From the NCBI RefSeq assembly GCF_027580225.2, contig NC_073353.2, forward strand, positions 31,377,501 through 31,441,500: a stretch of DNA of 64,000 nucleotides. The letters are read 5' to 3'. Positions 22,206-34,099 of the stretch are shown in pieces. The stretch comes from Misgurnus anguillicaudatus (lineage: Eukaryota; Chordata; Actinopteri; Cypriniformes; Cobitidae). The number at the start of each line of letters is the position of its first letter. Positions within the stretch are counted from its first letter, which is position 1. Position numbers and translations under genes: made by a program. Under the pieces are notes generated by a model. The model was given only the letters and a program-made list of their open reading frames with translations, made no database searches and was not told the DNA's origin.

Positions 22206-23764
22206 CAACCCCAAATCAGAAAAAGTTGGGACACTGTAGAAATTGTGAATAAAAAAGGAATGGAATAATTTACAAATCTCATAAACTTATATTTTATTCA
22301 CAGTAGAATATAGATAACATATCAAATGTTGAAAGTAAGATATTTTGAAATGTCATGCCAAATATTGGCTCATTTTGGATTTCATGAGAGCTACACATTC
22401 CAAAAAAAGTAGAGACAGGTAGCAATAAGAGGCCAGAAAATTTAAATGTACATATAAGGAACAGTTGAAGGACCAATTTTCAACGTATTAGGTCAATTGG
22501 CAACATGATTGGGTATAAAAAGAGCCTCTCAGAGTGGCAGTGTCTCTCAGAGGTCAAGATGGGCAGAGAATCACCAATTCCCCCAATGATGCGGCGAAAA
22601 ATAGTTTGCTGAGTTTCTCAGAAAAAAATTGCAAAGAGTTTAAAGTTATCATCATCTACAGTGCATAATTTCATTCAAAGGTTTAGAGAATCTGGAACAA
22701 TCTCTGTGCGTAAGGGTCAAGGCTAGAAAACCACACTGGATGCCGTGATCTTCAGGCTCTTAGACGGCACTGCATCACATATAGGAATGCTACTGTAATG
22801 GAAATCACAACATGGGCTCAGGAATACTTCCAAAAAACATTGTCAGTCAACACAATCCACCGTGTCATTCGCTGTTGCCAGCTAAAACTCTATAGATCAA
22901 ACAAGAAGCCATATCTAAACATGATCCAGAAGCGCAGGCGTTTTCCTTGGGCAAGGCTCATTTAAAATGGACTCTGGCAAAGTGGAAAACTGTTCTGTGG
23001 TCCAACAAATCAAAATTTTTAAGTTCTTTTTGGAAAACTGGGACGCCATTTCATCTGGAATAAAGAGGACAATGACAACCCAAGTTGTTATTAGCGCTCA
23101 GTTCAGAAGCCTGAATCTCAGATGGTTTGGGGTTGCATGAGTATGTGTGGCATGGGCAGCTTACACATCTGGAAAGGCACCATCAATACTAAAAGGTTTA
23201 TCCAAGATCTAGATACATATGATCCCATTTAGACATCGTCTCTTTCAGGGAAGACCTTGCATTTTCCAACATGACAATGCCAGACCACATACTGCATCAA
23301 TTACAACATCATGGCTGCGTAGAAGAAGGATCCAGGTACTGAAATGGCCAGCCTGAAGTCCAGATCTTTCACCCATAAAAAACATTTGGCGCATCATAAA
23401 GAGGAAGATGCGACAAAGAAGACCTAAGACAGTTGAGCAACAAGAAGCCTGTTTTATACAAGAATGGGACAACATTCCTATTCCTAAACATTGGTCCTCC
23501 TCCAGCTGTTCCTTATATGTACATTTAACTTTTCTGGCCTCTTATTGCTACCTGTCCCAACTTTTTTTGGAATGTGTAGCTCTCATGAAATCCAAAATGA
23601 GCCAATATTTGACATGATATTTCAAAATGTATCACTTTCAACATTTGATATGTTATCTATATTGTATTGTGAATAAAATATAATTTTATGAGATTTGTAA
23701 ATTATTCCATTCCTTTTTTACTCACAATTTCTACAGTGTCCCAACTTTTTCTGATTTTGGGTTG
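22206..23764 (+). mobile_element. Tc1/mariner-type element with long TIRs, TA duplication
   Basis: Ends CAACCCCAAATCAGAAAAAG ... CTTTTTCTGATTTTGGGTTG, with inverted repeats of more than 200 bp on each side, flanked by TA (22204-22205 and 23765-23766). The surrounding element is intact once it is removed. It carries a degenerate transposase gene. Confidence 0.9.
22559..23480 (+). pseudogene. Degenerate Tc1-like transposase
   Basis: Begins near ATGGGCAGAGAATCACC and can be followed in fragments with many stops and frameshifts. Recognisable pieces are the helix-turn-helix-like N-terminal area, 'MTTQVVIS', the HDNA-type catalytic motif (CAACATGACAATGCCAGACC, 23268), and a WPA.SPDLSPIKNIW-like stretch around 23345-23390 that marks the third catalytic position. 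Tc1 transposases cut and paste DNA at TA sites through a DDE active site. This copy cannot encode an active enzyme. Confidence 0.75.
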
Positions 23765-24296
23765 TAAAAATTCTAGACTTTAAGCACACTAAACTGTTCA
23801 CTTTAAATGCTTATATCTTCTGTATGCGAATGTTGATTCATACCAAAATGCTTTTTTGCATAGTTGTGTTTGACACATGAAAACGTCTCGGGTTACGCAT
23901 GTAACTGTTGTTCCCTGAGAAGGGAACTCGCGCTGTGTCTCCCTTGCCATACTTCCTGCGTCCCTGTAATGCCGTCTTTGGCAATATTTCAGATAGCGAT
24001 ATACTTCCTGGCTCCCGCGTCACCTTGTCTTTGTCGTTAAACCTCAAAAAAAAATTAAATATACACATTCAGACGCACTCACCCTTAGAGGCGTCCCCAA
24101 AGTGTCACCGCAGTTATGCAGCGCGAGTTTCCTTGACAGGGAACTGTAACAATCTATCTTAAAAGGTAACACGATGTAACCTTGCTCTCACTTGAAATGT
24201 GTCCCCACATTTAGCCCTTGAATTTTAGGGTATTGGACCTGGAAAGTCCTTGAAAGGTCCTTGAATTTAAAGTTAACTAAGGTGTGGGAACCCTCA

Positions 24297-24590
24297 GTGT
24301 AGGATAATATCATAAAAAAATTTAAGCACACGTGCTAAACTGTTCGCTTTAAATGCTTATATCTTCTGTATGCGAATGTCAAATGAAAACGTCTCGGGTT
24401 ACGTATGGAACAACAGTTAGATATGTAACCTGAAATGTTTTCATTTGTCAAACACAACTATGCAAAAAGCATTTTGGTATGAATCAACATTCGCGTACAG
24501 AAGATATAAGCATTTAAAGTGAACAGTTTGGCATTTGTGCTTAAAATCTTAGAAGGGAACGAGGCGCTGCGTCATTGCCATACATCAGGG
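24297..24590. repeat. Inverted duplication of TIR-element end
   Basis: Contains GTGCTAAACTGTTCGCTTTAAATGC...CGTCTCGGGTTACG and, 60-180 bp later, the same sequence inverted. Both are pieces of the 22026-24296 family. It abuts that copy, so it probably came from aberrant repair or transposition at its end. Confidence 0.65.
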
Positions 24591-24690
24591 TTCCCCAAAT
24601 CTTACCCTGGAGGGCCGGAGCACTGCAGAGTTTAGCTCCAACCCTGATCAAACACACCTGAAAACATACCTAGGAAACCAAAACAAATAT
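24585..24690. repeat. hAT-like repeat fragment (CCTGGAGGGCCGGAG)
   Basis: GGGTTCCCCAAATCTTACCC ... GAGTTTAGCTCCAACCCTGA is a very common fish repeat terminus. Only one end is present. Confidence 0.55.
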
Positions 24691-24699
24691 TTTAATAAA

Positions 24700-24925
24700 T
24701 TAAGGTAAGCACACAGTTGACGGTGCCCATTAAATTCCATCATATTTTTTTATTCCTACTATGGAAGTCAATGGTCACTATCTGCTGTGTGTTTACCACC
24801 ATTTATTAAAATATTTTCTTTTGTGTTCATGTTCAGAAAAAAGAAATTCATACAGGTTTAGAACAACATGACGATGAGTAAACGATGACAGAATTTTCAT
24901 TTCAAGGTGAACTATCCCTTTAATT
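24700..24925. repeat. GGTGAACTATCCCTTTAA MITE, right part
   Basis: Ends ATTTTCATTTCAAGGTGAAC TATCCCTTTAAT, preceded by GAACAACATGACGATGAGTAA, as in the standard family. The left terminus is not evident. Confidence 0.6.
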
Positions 24926-25536
24926 TGCAACACAATTTATTGTGAAAGTGATTAAGTTCATTATTATTTCGAGAAGTAAGGGGGCACAGTGACTGAAGTG
25001 GCCGGGCCATGCTCGTAGGGCCTGCTCCTGGCACTGAGGGTGAATATTTTCATGCTTGGTTGAATTGTTTCTTTAACTTTACAGATTTCCTACATTCATT
25101 TATTAGATTGCTATATCAACGAATAAAAGTGGATACATAGACAACCATTGATTGTCAAGTGCAGAGAAATTCCACTCCAGTCTTTTCAATTATGGCATGT
25201 AGAAACATTGGGTAAGATGCAATTCACCAGCACACTAAGAGGCTTCAAATGGCAAGACTTGAAGATCTAATTTGCACATAATCAGACAGCAGACGTCTGT
25301 TTTGAGCACTCTGATGGTGGAAAAATTAGGACCCTTTTAAACCAGCACCCCAGTCAACATCTATAGGAGGGCACGTAGAAGTAGCTGGATATATTTTGCA
25401 CACATCTCAGTCATAAAAGCACTTTCTTCACATGATGTACTTTTCTGTTTGCTCTTATTTGATGTTGATGTAGGCAGGGTATCACAGCAGTCAAAATGCA
25501 GACACATCACCAAATGTGATATTATGCAGTGAAGCT

Positions 25537-25640
25537 TAAAGGGATAGTTCACCTAAAAATGAAAATTTGCTGTTTATTTACCCATCTGAATTGTTGGTGA
25601 CATTTTTTCTTCAGTAGAACAATAAAGAAGATATTTTTGC
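25537..25640. repeat. GGGATAGTTCACCTAAAAATG MITE, left part
   Basis: TTAAAGGGATAGTTCACCTA followed by AAAATGAAAATTTGCTG is the left end of the same TTAA MITE group. No matching right end was identified nearby. Confidence 0.6.
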
Positions 25641-26419
25641 AGAAACCCCAGTATGATTTATATAAAGCAAGTAAACAGTTTCTGCCACTTTGAAAAGCAG
25701 ATCAATCCAATACAAATGTAATTTCCACGTCTCCTGGTGACATTGACGTAAAGCCAATCGATAGGTTTTTGCAAGAAATTGAATGTTATTTACAACATTA
25801 AGAGCGTTAATGCAGAGCCTCTGCCAAACATGAGCACAATCTGCTTCATGTCGTGTTTGGTATCAGTGCCACCTATAGAGTGAGAGGGTAAAGTGCACTT
25901 CCTGTATATGTGTTTGCTTTCATCTTTTAAATGAGCAAATGCAGAAAAAACATATCAAGATTTACGTTTTTTTCATTAAAATAGCGGATAAATTAACAAG
26001 GTTTAATTACCAGATAGAGACGTCCTGCTGTAATTGTTGCTGCTGTTGTTCCTGTTGATCAATTACTGACTCTGTATCCGATTCTGGATCATATGTGTAA
26101 GGCTTTATCTGACATAGTTATTTTTTTAAAGTTTTTATTTAAGTTTGATTTCCATCGATGTCAGTATCCAAAGGCTGTGCGTACTCGGAACTCTTTAGCT
26201 CCACCCACCGTATGCCTTCAAGTGTTCGTCTTTCTCCGGAAAAAAAGGAATGGCCATTCGAAAGACTCTTTGGACATATGATGGATGAAATACTACTCCA
26301 TAAGTAACCAAGATTAACATTAGATTGGCAAAAACGTGTTATGTGAGCTTTAAATTGCCCAACTTTATAGCAGAAAATAATATGTTTACAGTCTGGTACA
26401 AAAAGTGATTTTGGTCTAT

Positions 26420-27170
26420 ATAACAAATTTTTCCCTTCGTGACAACTCTGATGGGGGTGAATTTTTTTTCAACCCATTCGTTAAATTATATAACGCCTTA
26501 AAGTTCGGCATAATTAAGGGGGTGGCCAGTTAAGTGATAGGTGGATTGCCGCTGCTGTCCGCTTAGCTCCATCCACGTCCCACATAAAGACAGAGCACAG
26601 GTATGCTAATTTGAAAACCACGGCCACCAGGGAGAAAACAATCCAATCGTCTCCATTGACGTTGTATTGCAAGAGGCCGCCTCCTGTCATTTCTGGCTTA
26701 TAACAAAAACAGAATAATGCCTAAAAGCTGCTGTATGATAATGTAAACAAGCCAAAAAACCCAGAAATAAGTTTTTATAAGCTGTCGAGCCTTTAAAGAG
26801 AAAAAAGTGGATCGCTGACTACGTTTCCCTCTAGTGGGCCCGGTTCTACTATTAGGAGTACTATGAAAAGTTGCCTGTTTCCAATTTTGTGTCTTTAAAC
26901 ACTCGTTTTTGGGGTCGACAGCTTATAAAAACGTATTTCTGGGTTTTTTTGGCTTGCCAGCTGCACATCCCGCCACACAGCAGCTTTTAGGCATTATTCT
27001 GTTTTTGTTTTAAGAACGAAATGACAAGGAGGCAGCCTTTCGCAATACAAAGTCAGTGGAGACTGATGGATTGTTTTCCCCTGGTGGGTGTGGTTTTCAG
27101 GTTATGACGCGCTGCGCTGTCTCTATAAGATGGCGACAATGGCTCCGCCCACTTTTGGCTTCAAAAACAC
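26420..27170. repeat. Foldback element with about 180-bp arms
   Basis: Arms 26612-26792 and 26922-27100 are inverted copies: ATAATGCCTAAAAGCTGCTG against CAGCAGCTTTTAGGCATTAT, and CCCAGAAATAAGTTTTTATAAGCTGTCGA against TCGACAGCTTATAAAAACG. No coding content. Confidence 0.75.
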
Positions 27171-27269
27171 TCTTCAGACACATATGGTTGAAGTCACGGA
27201 CAATGCTGAATATTCTTGTCACCTAATATATGTTCATCAAATACTTTCGCTTCAAATCTGCTTAATTTC

Positions 27270-27480
27270 AGAAAATACCGGTTTGTTGGCAGAATCCATT
27301 GACGAATCTCTATCAAAAGTCCTTAACAAAAATGCAATTATCTCAAAATTTGGTATTTTTGAATAAACCTACCCATATTTGAGAGGTAATAAAATGAGAA
27401 CAAATGAAGATAGGATGAAAGTTTTTTGTTTGAAAGCAAAAGGGTGTCTTCTTTCATTTGATATATTGTATGTTTATATA
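27270..27480. repeat. Fragment of CTCTTTCCCCGCC MITE family
   Basis: Matches the interior of 42605-43108 in reverse (ATCTCTATCAAAAGTCCTTA, TCTCAAAATTTGG, ACCTACCCATATTTGAGAGG). The TTAA ends are absent. Confidence 0.6.
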
Positions 27481-27484
27481 TTTA

Positions 27485-28050
27485 AAGTGCACCTATTTCA
27501 TTGCTAAAAAAACTTTATTTTGTGTATTTGGTATTATACAATGTGTTCACGTGATTTATGTTTAAAAAAACATTATTTTTTATTTTCCACATACCGTACA
27601 TTTTTGTAGCTCCAGATATACTGCTTTCCTCAAACGCTTTGATTTGGTACAAAACTCATCGATCTGAAAAGCGCTGTGTCCAAATCGATACATTGTGATT
27701 GGCCTGAATACCTCTGACATCAGTCGGAAATGTGACGCTTCTTACAATGTTTGAAAGATTCGCTCACAATGCAATGCTGACAGGAGTTCATTTACAGGCT
27801 GTGAGTCCAAGCGGGAGGAATTATAATAATGTTGGTCTTGTCTACGTCAACCAGGAAGAAAACTGTTGCCTACAATCCGTGTGTTTGTTGTAATCCAAGA
27901 AAAGAGATTTACGTTGGAAACGATAACTCGCGCCATTGTTTACTTTGGGGTTTGTCCCTTTTGCATGTTTTTACCATGTACTTATATACAATTACACACC
28001 AAAGGAAATATAAAATCGTGAATCTGGCCTTAGTTGCGGGAAAAGAGTAA
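27485..28050 (-). repeat. Dispersed TE copy (family also at 5.9 and 35.3 kb)
   Basis: Reverse match to 35308-35958 (AGTGCACCTATTTCATTGC, CCTCTGACATCAGTCGGAAATGTGACGC, CTTGTCTACGTC) and to 5949-6170. This appears to be the most complete copy. Confidence 0.65.
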
Positions 28051-29050
28051 AGAGTCTGATAAATATGTTCATATACAAGGAAACATGTCAGAGAGTTTTA
28101 TAACTCTTCAATTTTACATTATGGTATATCATACAGTATATCATGAATTGTCTATCTATATTGGTAAGTAAATAACATACTTTATTTATTTGGAGCTTGA
28201 CACAAATCAAAAAAGATTAGATTAAATCATCAGTCTGGCTTTCTGCTAAACTTTCTCACCCACACTCAATCAGATTTCTTTATTCGCCAATGATTGTAAA
28301 TGTATTGCATCGTGTGACTCCACTGCTGTTTAGAGCAGGGCTCAAAACACAACTCTTATCTGAGCAGCTGAGTTACCGCGGGTCTCTCGTGCCAGCTGTG
28401 GTTTGGCATCTTTATATCGCCTGATCTCTTGCCTCAGGCTTAGACTCTTAAGACGTGCAGCGCTGATACACAGCCTGACAGAAACATTGCCAATTCATCT
28501 GGACCATAGTACATTTCATAGTGAATAGCCGCTTAGGGCTGTTGTACTATATTTTCCACCTGCCTCTCTGTATTTTGATGCATTACTGAAACATATTGCA
28601 TAGTGTCGATTCAACTGTTTAGGTAAACACTGGTCAGCTGACTTGTATTATCAGATTCGTACAGTTGGATTTGATGTTAACTCCTTATTCACCACTAACA
28701 TTTTATTTACGATTTTTATTCTCATGTGGCATTTTCATTCAATAAGTTTAGATTTTTGTATCATTGGTAGTCATCTGGTGTATGCTACAGATGTTTGCTG
28801 CGGGGCAGAAGACATTACTATCACAAACCTTTTTTTATTATTTTATATAAAACACACGCCTCGAGGAGAAGCTGACCCAAATTTACATTTCTTGAGTTTG
28901 ATTTTCTCTGCTATTACACACCTCTACATTTCCACCTGTCTGTTCAGTTTGACTCTACAACTGGGAAAACTTGTCGTCTGTCCAATCTTATTTCCTGATG
29001 GGCTCATTTAAGTGTCAGAGTGATGAATGACTGTAAGTGTTTCTCTGTTT
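28051..29050. other. No gene recognised; low-repeat intron
   Basis: A GC-richer stretch at 28321-28500 (GAGTTACCGCGGGTCTCTCG) looks single-copy. The missing cps1 exons should lie between 9.6 and 29.05 kb. I searched this stretch and did not find them. Confidence 0.4.
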
Positions 29051-29054
29051 TCAG

Positions 29055-29121
29055 TGGCTCAGCCATGAACACGGTTTATATTGAAGATGAGATGAAACGT
29101 TTCCTGAAGGAAGCTGCACAG
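29055..29121 (+). pseudogene. cps1: cps1 exon remnant: GSAMN..YIEDEMKRFL
   Basis: 67 bp between TTTTCAG|T and GCACAG|GTGAGC, good splice sites. GSAMNTVYIEDEMKRFLKEA aligns with CPS1 '[20 protein letters not shown]'. The phase-1 start fits a serine split across the intron (S|GSAMN). No lesion in this block. Confidence 0.88.
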
Positions 29122-29286
29122 GTGAGCATTGCACATTTCACCTTTTAGGTTAGCCGTGACACAAATGACTTTACGTGAATTGTGTTGATTTTGCTGCATT
29201 GGTCGGGCAACAGCTCAGTCATGAATTATGTAATACATGTCCTTTTTAACCATTATCGCAAATGAGTGATCAACTTAATATTGAAG

Positions 29287-29322
29287 AAGTATGAGCACCC
29301 AGTCTATGCCCCCATCAGAGAG
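29287..29322 (+). pseudogene. cps1: cps1 exon remnant: EHPV block
   Basis: KYEHPVYAPIRE aligns with 'SQEHPVVLTKFVE', the segment that follows the previous exon in CPS1, and it lies 165 bp downstream. The acceptor (GAAG) is weak and no donor follows. It is short, so support comes mainly from order. Confidence 0.5.
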
Positions 29323-29729
29323 CAATGTTTGGAAAGAGTGATCTGCAGAGCAAGCAGATTTCCAAAAGCCCCAGTTTTCCAGGTCCTCAGGGCCACTATT
29401 GATTTTCATCTCCCCTTCATGCTGCTCTGTACAGTTTTTTTCTTAAGAGTGCTGCAGTTTTCACCTGGTTTGGCATATTGTTTGTTAATAATAGTATTTA
29501 AAAAAAAGGTAAAATATATATTTTCTATGATTGTAGGGTCTAAATCTTTACTTACAGCCCCGCGGTGCTAGACTGGGCACTTTGTTGACGCGCATTTGTT
29601 GTCCATTCATACGAAGAGAAGTTCAGAGTTTATTCACAGTTGATACTTTATTCCCATCATATTGTTGCAATATTCCATAAAGGTACACATACATCCAGTG
29701 GTGTAGTCTAGATTTTTGTAGTGAGTATA

Positions 29730-31670
29730 CAGGGTTTATACAGAAATCCTTAAGTAAAATTTACTACTTTTTACTACCTTTTTTACTACCTTCAGAATAT
29801 TTTTTAAAACCATCACGACACTGAATTGCAAGTGTTAATCAGCGACCTTTCTATTATTTACACAGATTTTGACATATATAACATACAAAAAAAAAAAATT
29901 AAAGTGAAAAAATTCTTCTGACTGAAATATTTTTCAGGCCAAGTCATATTCCTTTACCTAACACTTTATGTAGGCGAGACCAATAGCATTTTAAGGGGAG
30001 ATTTTTTTTGCCATAAATTCCATATTGGAGTCTCATGTGGCATATACTGTAGGTAGCTGTAGTTTGCAGGGCATTTCAGATTAAGGCAAAACAGCTAAAT
30101 AACTCACTATACTGTATAAAAAGAAAACATGAATATCACCACCTTTAATGAATCTTTTATAAATTATTTATTAATTGTAAATGTATTTATTTTAGCATTT
30201 ACTAATAATTTTTTAATCAAAGTTGAAACTGTTAACATTAGTGAATGCACCATGAACCACCGTCAATTACTGTAATGACATAAACAAGAATTAATTAATG
30301 CTTATATACTCAATATTTTTCATTGTTTGTTTATGTTATATAATGCATTTACTAATGTGAACAAATACAACTTTTTCATATCATATTATTCAGTACACAT
30401 AAACAAATAATCCAGGGTCTGTTCTGTTCACACAACAGTTTACAGTCACAGCTCTAATACAGTAACGTTATGCATGAATATAAACCCTGAACGAGTAACT
30501 CGAGTCAACTCGTGTAGAATTCACACAGGATGTCTGTAACCATAGTGACAGTTGTTAATAGAATGACTGTAAGTTACATTTATCAACAAAATATTATGTT
30601 ACAATAGAGGCAGCGCTGATGTGCTAGTTTATGCGCAATGTTTCTGCTGTTTACTTTCTCCTGAAGACCTGAATGGTCGTGTTTATATGAGGATATTTGC
30701 AAAGACGGGATTTTTGACGCATGTGTGTTATTTAAGGCCAATTAAGCGGCAAAAATACGTACAACACATGCTCAATGAGAATCGAATGCGCGGCTTGCGT
30801 GCTCCTCTCACACAGAAACAGCGGATGCACTGTTGTTTGTGTTTGAATGGCTTAAAATCACCTGTTTTTAAACTGCTGTGCTTAAATATATTTACAAATG
30901 TTACGTTTTTGTGACCACACGCAAATGCAACTGCAAGAACCGACAGGTGGATGACATCAAAGTCCCGCGAGAGCATTTCGGAAGCAGGCTCCTCTTATGA
31001 TTCCTCGTCAATCACTCTCACGGGATTTGGATGCCACCACAAGTTTACCTACGAGTTTAACAAACCCGTTGTATCAGCCACTGGTTAAATCAGCATAGCA
31101 TTAAAAAGCGTGCCGCGGATGATCAGTAACGTGAGAAATCATTTACCCCCAAAATACAGGACCCCTTACGTTAGTCATACTGTGCAAAGACACGCAATTA
31201 CCTGTTTGGTTTTCTTATCCCACGAACTGAAAGGCTTGCCAATCTTCATTATTTCGCTAAGCCAAGTCAATCGTCTTTTACACCTTTATCGATCTTCAAA
31301 ACATCGGAGCCTTCCTGCATTATAAGTTTGACCATGCTAGCTGAAAAAGTTTTACCTCAGCTTAACGTGATACAGTCAGAAAACACGGAGTGGATCCGGT
31401 CCGTAGTGATTACAGAACGCTTACTGCGGAGAGAGGAACGTGATTTGGCTCCACTCCAGGCTTTGATCACATCCCAGAGACGAAAGATCTTTGATTATTT
31501 GCCCAGATATGCAGGCGATTTGAACTAATTTCCATGCATCATAACATTACAAAAGGCAATCGAAAATTTACTACCTCGTCAGATGACTCTTACTACTTTT
31601 TACTGGCCTTAATTTGGCATAATTTAATTTACTACCTTTTACTACCTTTTACAACCCCGCGGAAACCCTG
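29730..31670. mobile_element. Nested hAT-like element, 1.9 kb (CAGGGTTTATACAG ends)
   Basis: Left CAGGGTTTATACAGAAATCC, right CCCGCGGAAACCCTG. Both subterminal regions are runs of TTTACTACCTTTTACTACC. The flanks share GTATA(C) but not a clean 8-bp duplication. It contains the GATGACATCAAAGTCCCGCG hairpin (30949-31035) and a GC-richer block at 31100-31530. Confidence 0.7.
31328..31528 (+). CDS. Unrecognised ORF inside nested hAT
   Basis: 66 codons from ATGACCATGCTAGC. Charged and helical in appearance (LAEKVLPQL; RLLRREERDLAPL), ending before ACTACC-rich repeat DNA. I do not recognise it. It could be a captured host exon, a fragment of the element's own protein, or chance. No splice signals or second copy in the window support it. 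Confidence 0.2.
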   Translation: MTMLAEKVLPQLNVIQSENTEWIRSVVITERLLRREERDLAPLQALITSQRRKIFDYLPRYAGDLN

Positions 31671-32737
31671 GTATACTGTGATTTTCCCCTCTCACCCTTA
31701 TTCTCACTCGTCCCAGCGCAACGCACCACTACACTCACAGATGCATACAGTATGGATCTTCATGTAACAGAGCATTCTGAAAGTGTACTCATAAACACAT
31801 AAACTTAATGTGTTATCAACATGTCAGTTTATTATAAGAAAAAAAGAGTTTAACAGCCAATGGGTTTACAGCTGGGGAAACTGGACTGATTTTTAGACTG
31901 GTTTAGTGTTAATCAACATCTAACTCGGGGCCAAAACTTACTCAACTGTTAATTAAAATTAAATAAACTGTTTACAATCTTCAAACAGTGGCTAACACAT
32001 GCATTGAAGAAGAAAAATATCCATTCTTTCAATAGCTATTATCTGACAACTATTGATAACATTACCATGTGTAATTTAATGGTGTAAATGTTTTTAATTA
32101 ATACACATTTAAGATTACCATGAATTAACTCTAATTTGCATAGTCATTGATATAAAAAGCTTATTTTTTTGAATATAATACAAGCAGTGTCTAAAAATGA
32201 AAATAGGCTTTTACTTGTATTATTACAAGACCATCATGTAGCCTAATATTAGACACCAAAACCAAAGTGAAGAAAATTATCTTTAATTTGCAAGTCTGAA
32301 CTGAACATCAACGCAGACATGAATTTCCTCACAGAAGTTTAAGATCATATACATCTTGAACGTAGATATATAAATGGACACGGAGAAGGGAAGTTTAACC
32401 CTGTGAAGCACAAGCAACATGCTGAAGGGAGCTAAAAACCATCAGGATATAATCACGGGCTTATTTTATTGCACTTGAAACCTTACCTCCAGATAAACTA
32501 TTAAACTGGACTGATGATTTAAATGTTGTTTACTCACATGTGCGTTGTTAACTCTCGGATTTCAAGTTGAAGCACTGCTCCACTCGTTCACTTCTCCACA
32601 TGGACAATTCCTGTTTGTTAACAGTGTCGCGTGAGCAGCTACACTGCAGGTTTGAGTTCATTTGGCGCTAAGCAGACCTCTTGGTGATGTCAAAGTACCG
32701 CGAGAGCGATTCAAAGCAGATTTCTCCATGTGATAAC

Positions 32738-33223
32738 CAGTGTTGGGGGTAACGCATTACAAGTAACTTGAGTTACGTAATATTATTACTTTTCTGAAGT
32801 AACGAGTAAAGTAACGCATTACTTTTTAAATGTACACATTGATATTTGAGTTACTTTTTCAAAAAAGTAACTCAAGTTACTTTTTAGTTTAATTAATTTG
32901 ATTAAAAAATATGTACTGAATTAAACTAAACGTATGCACCCTCTGTGCCAGTTTGAGTCAGAAACTGAGATGGCAGGCCAGAGCTAAACATTTTTGTGAT
33001 GAAATATGCAATTCCTGAATGCAGAACTTTTCAGTCATAAAAACACCTGCAAGGCCTGAAAGAGATCAAGCTTTAGCCAAGAAAAAGTAACGCAAAAGTA
33101 ACTAAAAGTAACGTAAGCATTACTTTCCATGAAAAGTAACTAAGTAATGCAATTAGTTACTTTTTTTGGGAGTAACTTAATATTGTAATGCATTACTTTT
33201 AAAAGTAACTTTCCCCAACACTG
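32738..33223. mobile_element. hAT MITE (CAGTGTTGGGG family), TSD GTGATAAC
   Basis: Ends CAGTGTTGGGGGTAACGCAT ... AAAGTAACTTTCCCCAACACTG, with a perfect 8-bp duplication GTGATAAC (32730-32737 and 33224-33231). The interior is repeated AAGTAAC/GTTACTT motifs. A very common teleost family. Confidence 0.93.
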
Positions 33224-34099
33224 GTGATAACTGAAATCGCTCTCGCGGTACTTTGTTGTCACTCGCCTGTGGGTTATTGTGGCGCCACAGCAGTCTGCTC
33301 CGCAGTCAATCTAGCGCCGCTATAGTATTAATTTGATTTCATACGCCGATCGGATCGCGCAGGTTGGCAGGAAGTCAAACACACCAAATATATAGCATAT
33401 GTATATCCATTTCAACCCGCTAAAGTAGCAAGTGTAGCATGCTAATGGTTAGTGCTTCACATCTAAATTATGACTAAAAGTTTGAAATGTCACAAAACCA
33501 TGCTGTTACGCATCCTGACGCTATTTTTAGTGGGTATACGGAAATCTTTGACAATTCCTAGTGGGTATACGGCGTAGTCCTGCGTATCACGTAGACTACA
33601 CCACTGCATACATCCGATAATAATGTCCAAACATACAATAGGTGACGAGGTTACCCAATGTAACAAACTTTCGGTAAAACATCAAAAGCGGTCAAAAAGC
33701 TATGTGTGCTCCCCCTCCGTCAAGCAACACCTGGTAACCACATGAGCGTTCCTACCTATATTTCGTGAACCCGGTTAGGTTAGAGCGACACCTATTGTCC
33801 CAATTAAAAACAAACAATAAAACATAAGACCAGATGGCTCCTACAATGATATTGTTATAAGATTGTACATTAGTCACCCTAGGTACAGAATTTGGAAAAT
33901 TTTGAAAAGATTTTGCTGAAAATAGCTGTACATAAAATCAAACGTGACCAAGTCTGTAAAAAGTTATTTTTTGTTTGTGATTTACCTACAAAAAACATTC
34001 TGTGAAAATATAACCTTGATATCTTTAATATTGACTGATTCATGTCATGTCAAAGATTGAAATCAATGATTGAAATCAAACTTAATCTCATTATTAGAT

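Larger units (their letters stand above)
22026..24296 (-). mobile_element. TIR DNA element (GGGTTCCCACA-type), copy 2, carrying a Tc1 insertion
   Basis: Starts CAGGGTTCCCACAGGTCATT and ends GTTAACTAAGGTGTGGGAACCCT. Without 22206-23766 it aligns with copy 1 (9684-10394) in reverse over its whole length. Its GAGGGAACTCGCGCTG block appears here as AAGGGAACTCGCGCTGTGTC. Confidence 0.75.
29696..33606. mobile_element. hAT element, 3.9 kb with nested insertions, TSD CATACATC
   Basis: Ends CAGTGGTGTAGTCTAG ... CGTAGACTACACCACTG, with a perfect 8-bp duplication CATACATC (29688-29695 and 33607-33614). It contains two further hATs (29730-31670 and 32738-33223). Without them it is about 1.5 kb with no transposase. 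Its hairpin motif is split by 32738-33223. Confidence 0.92.
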
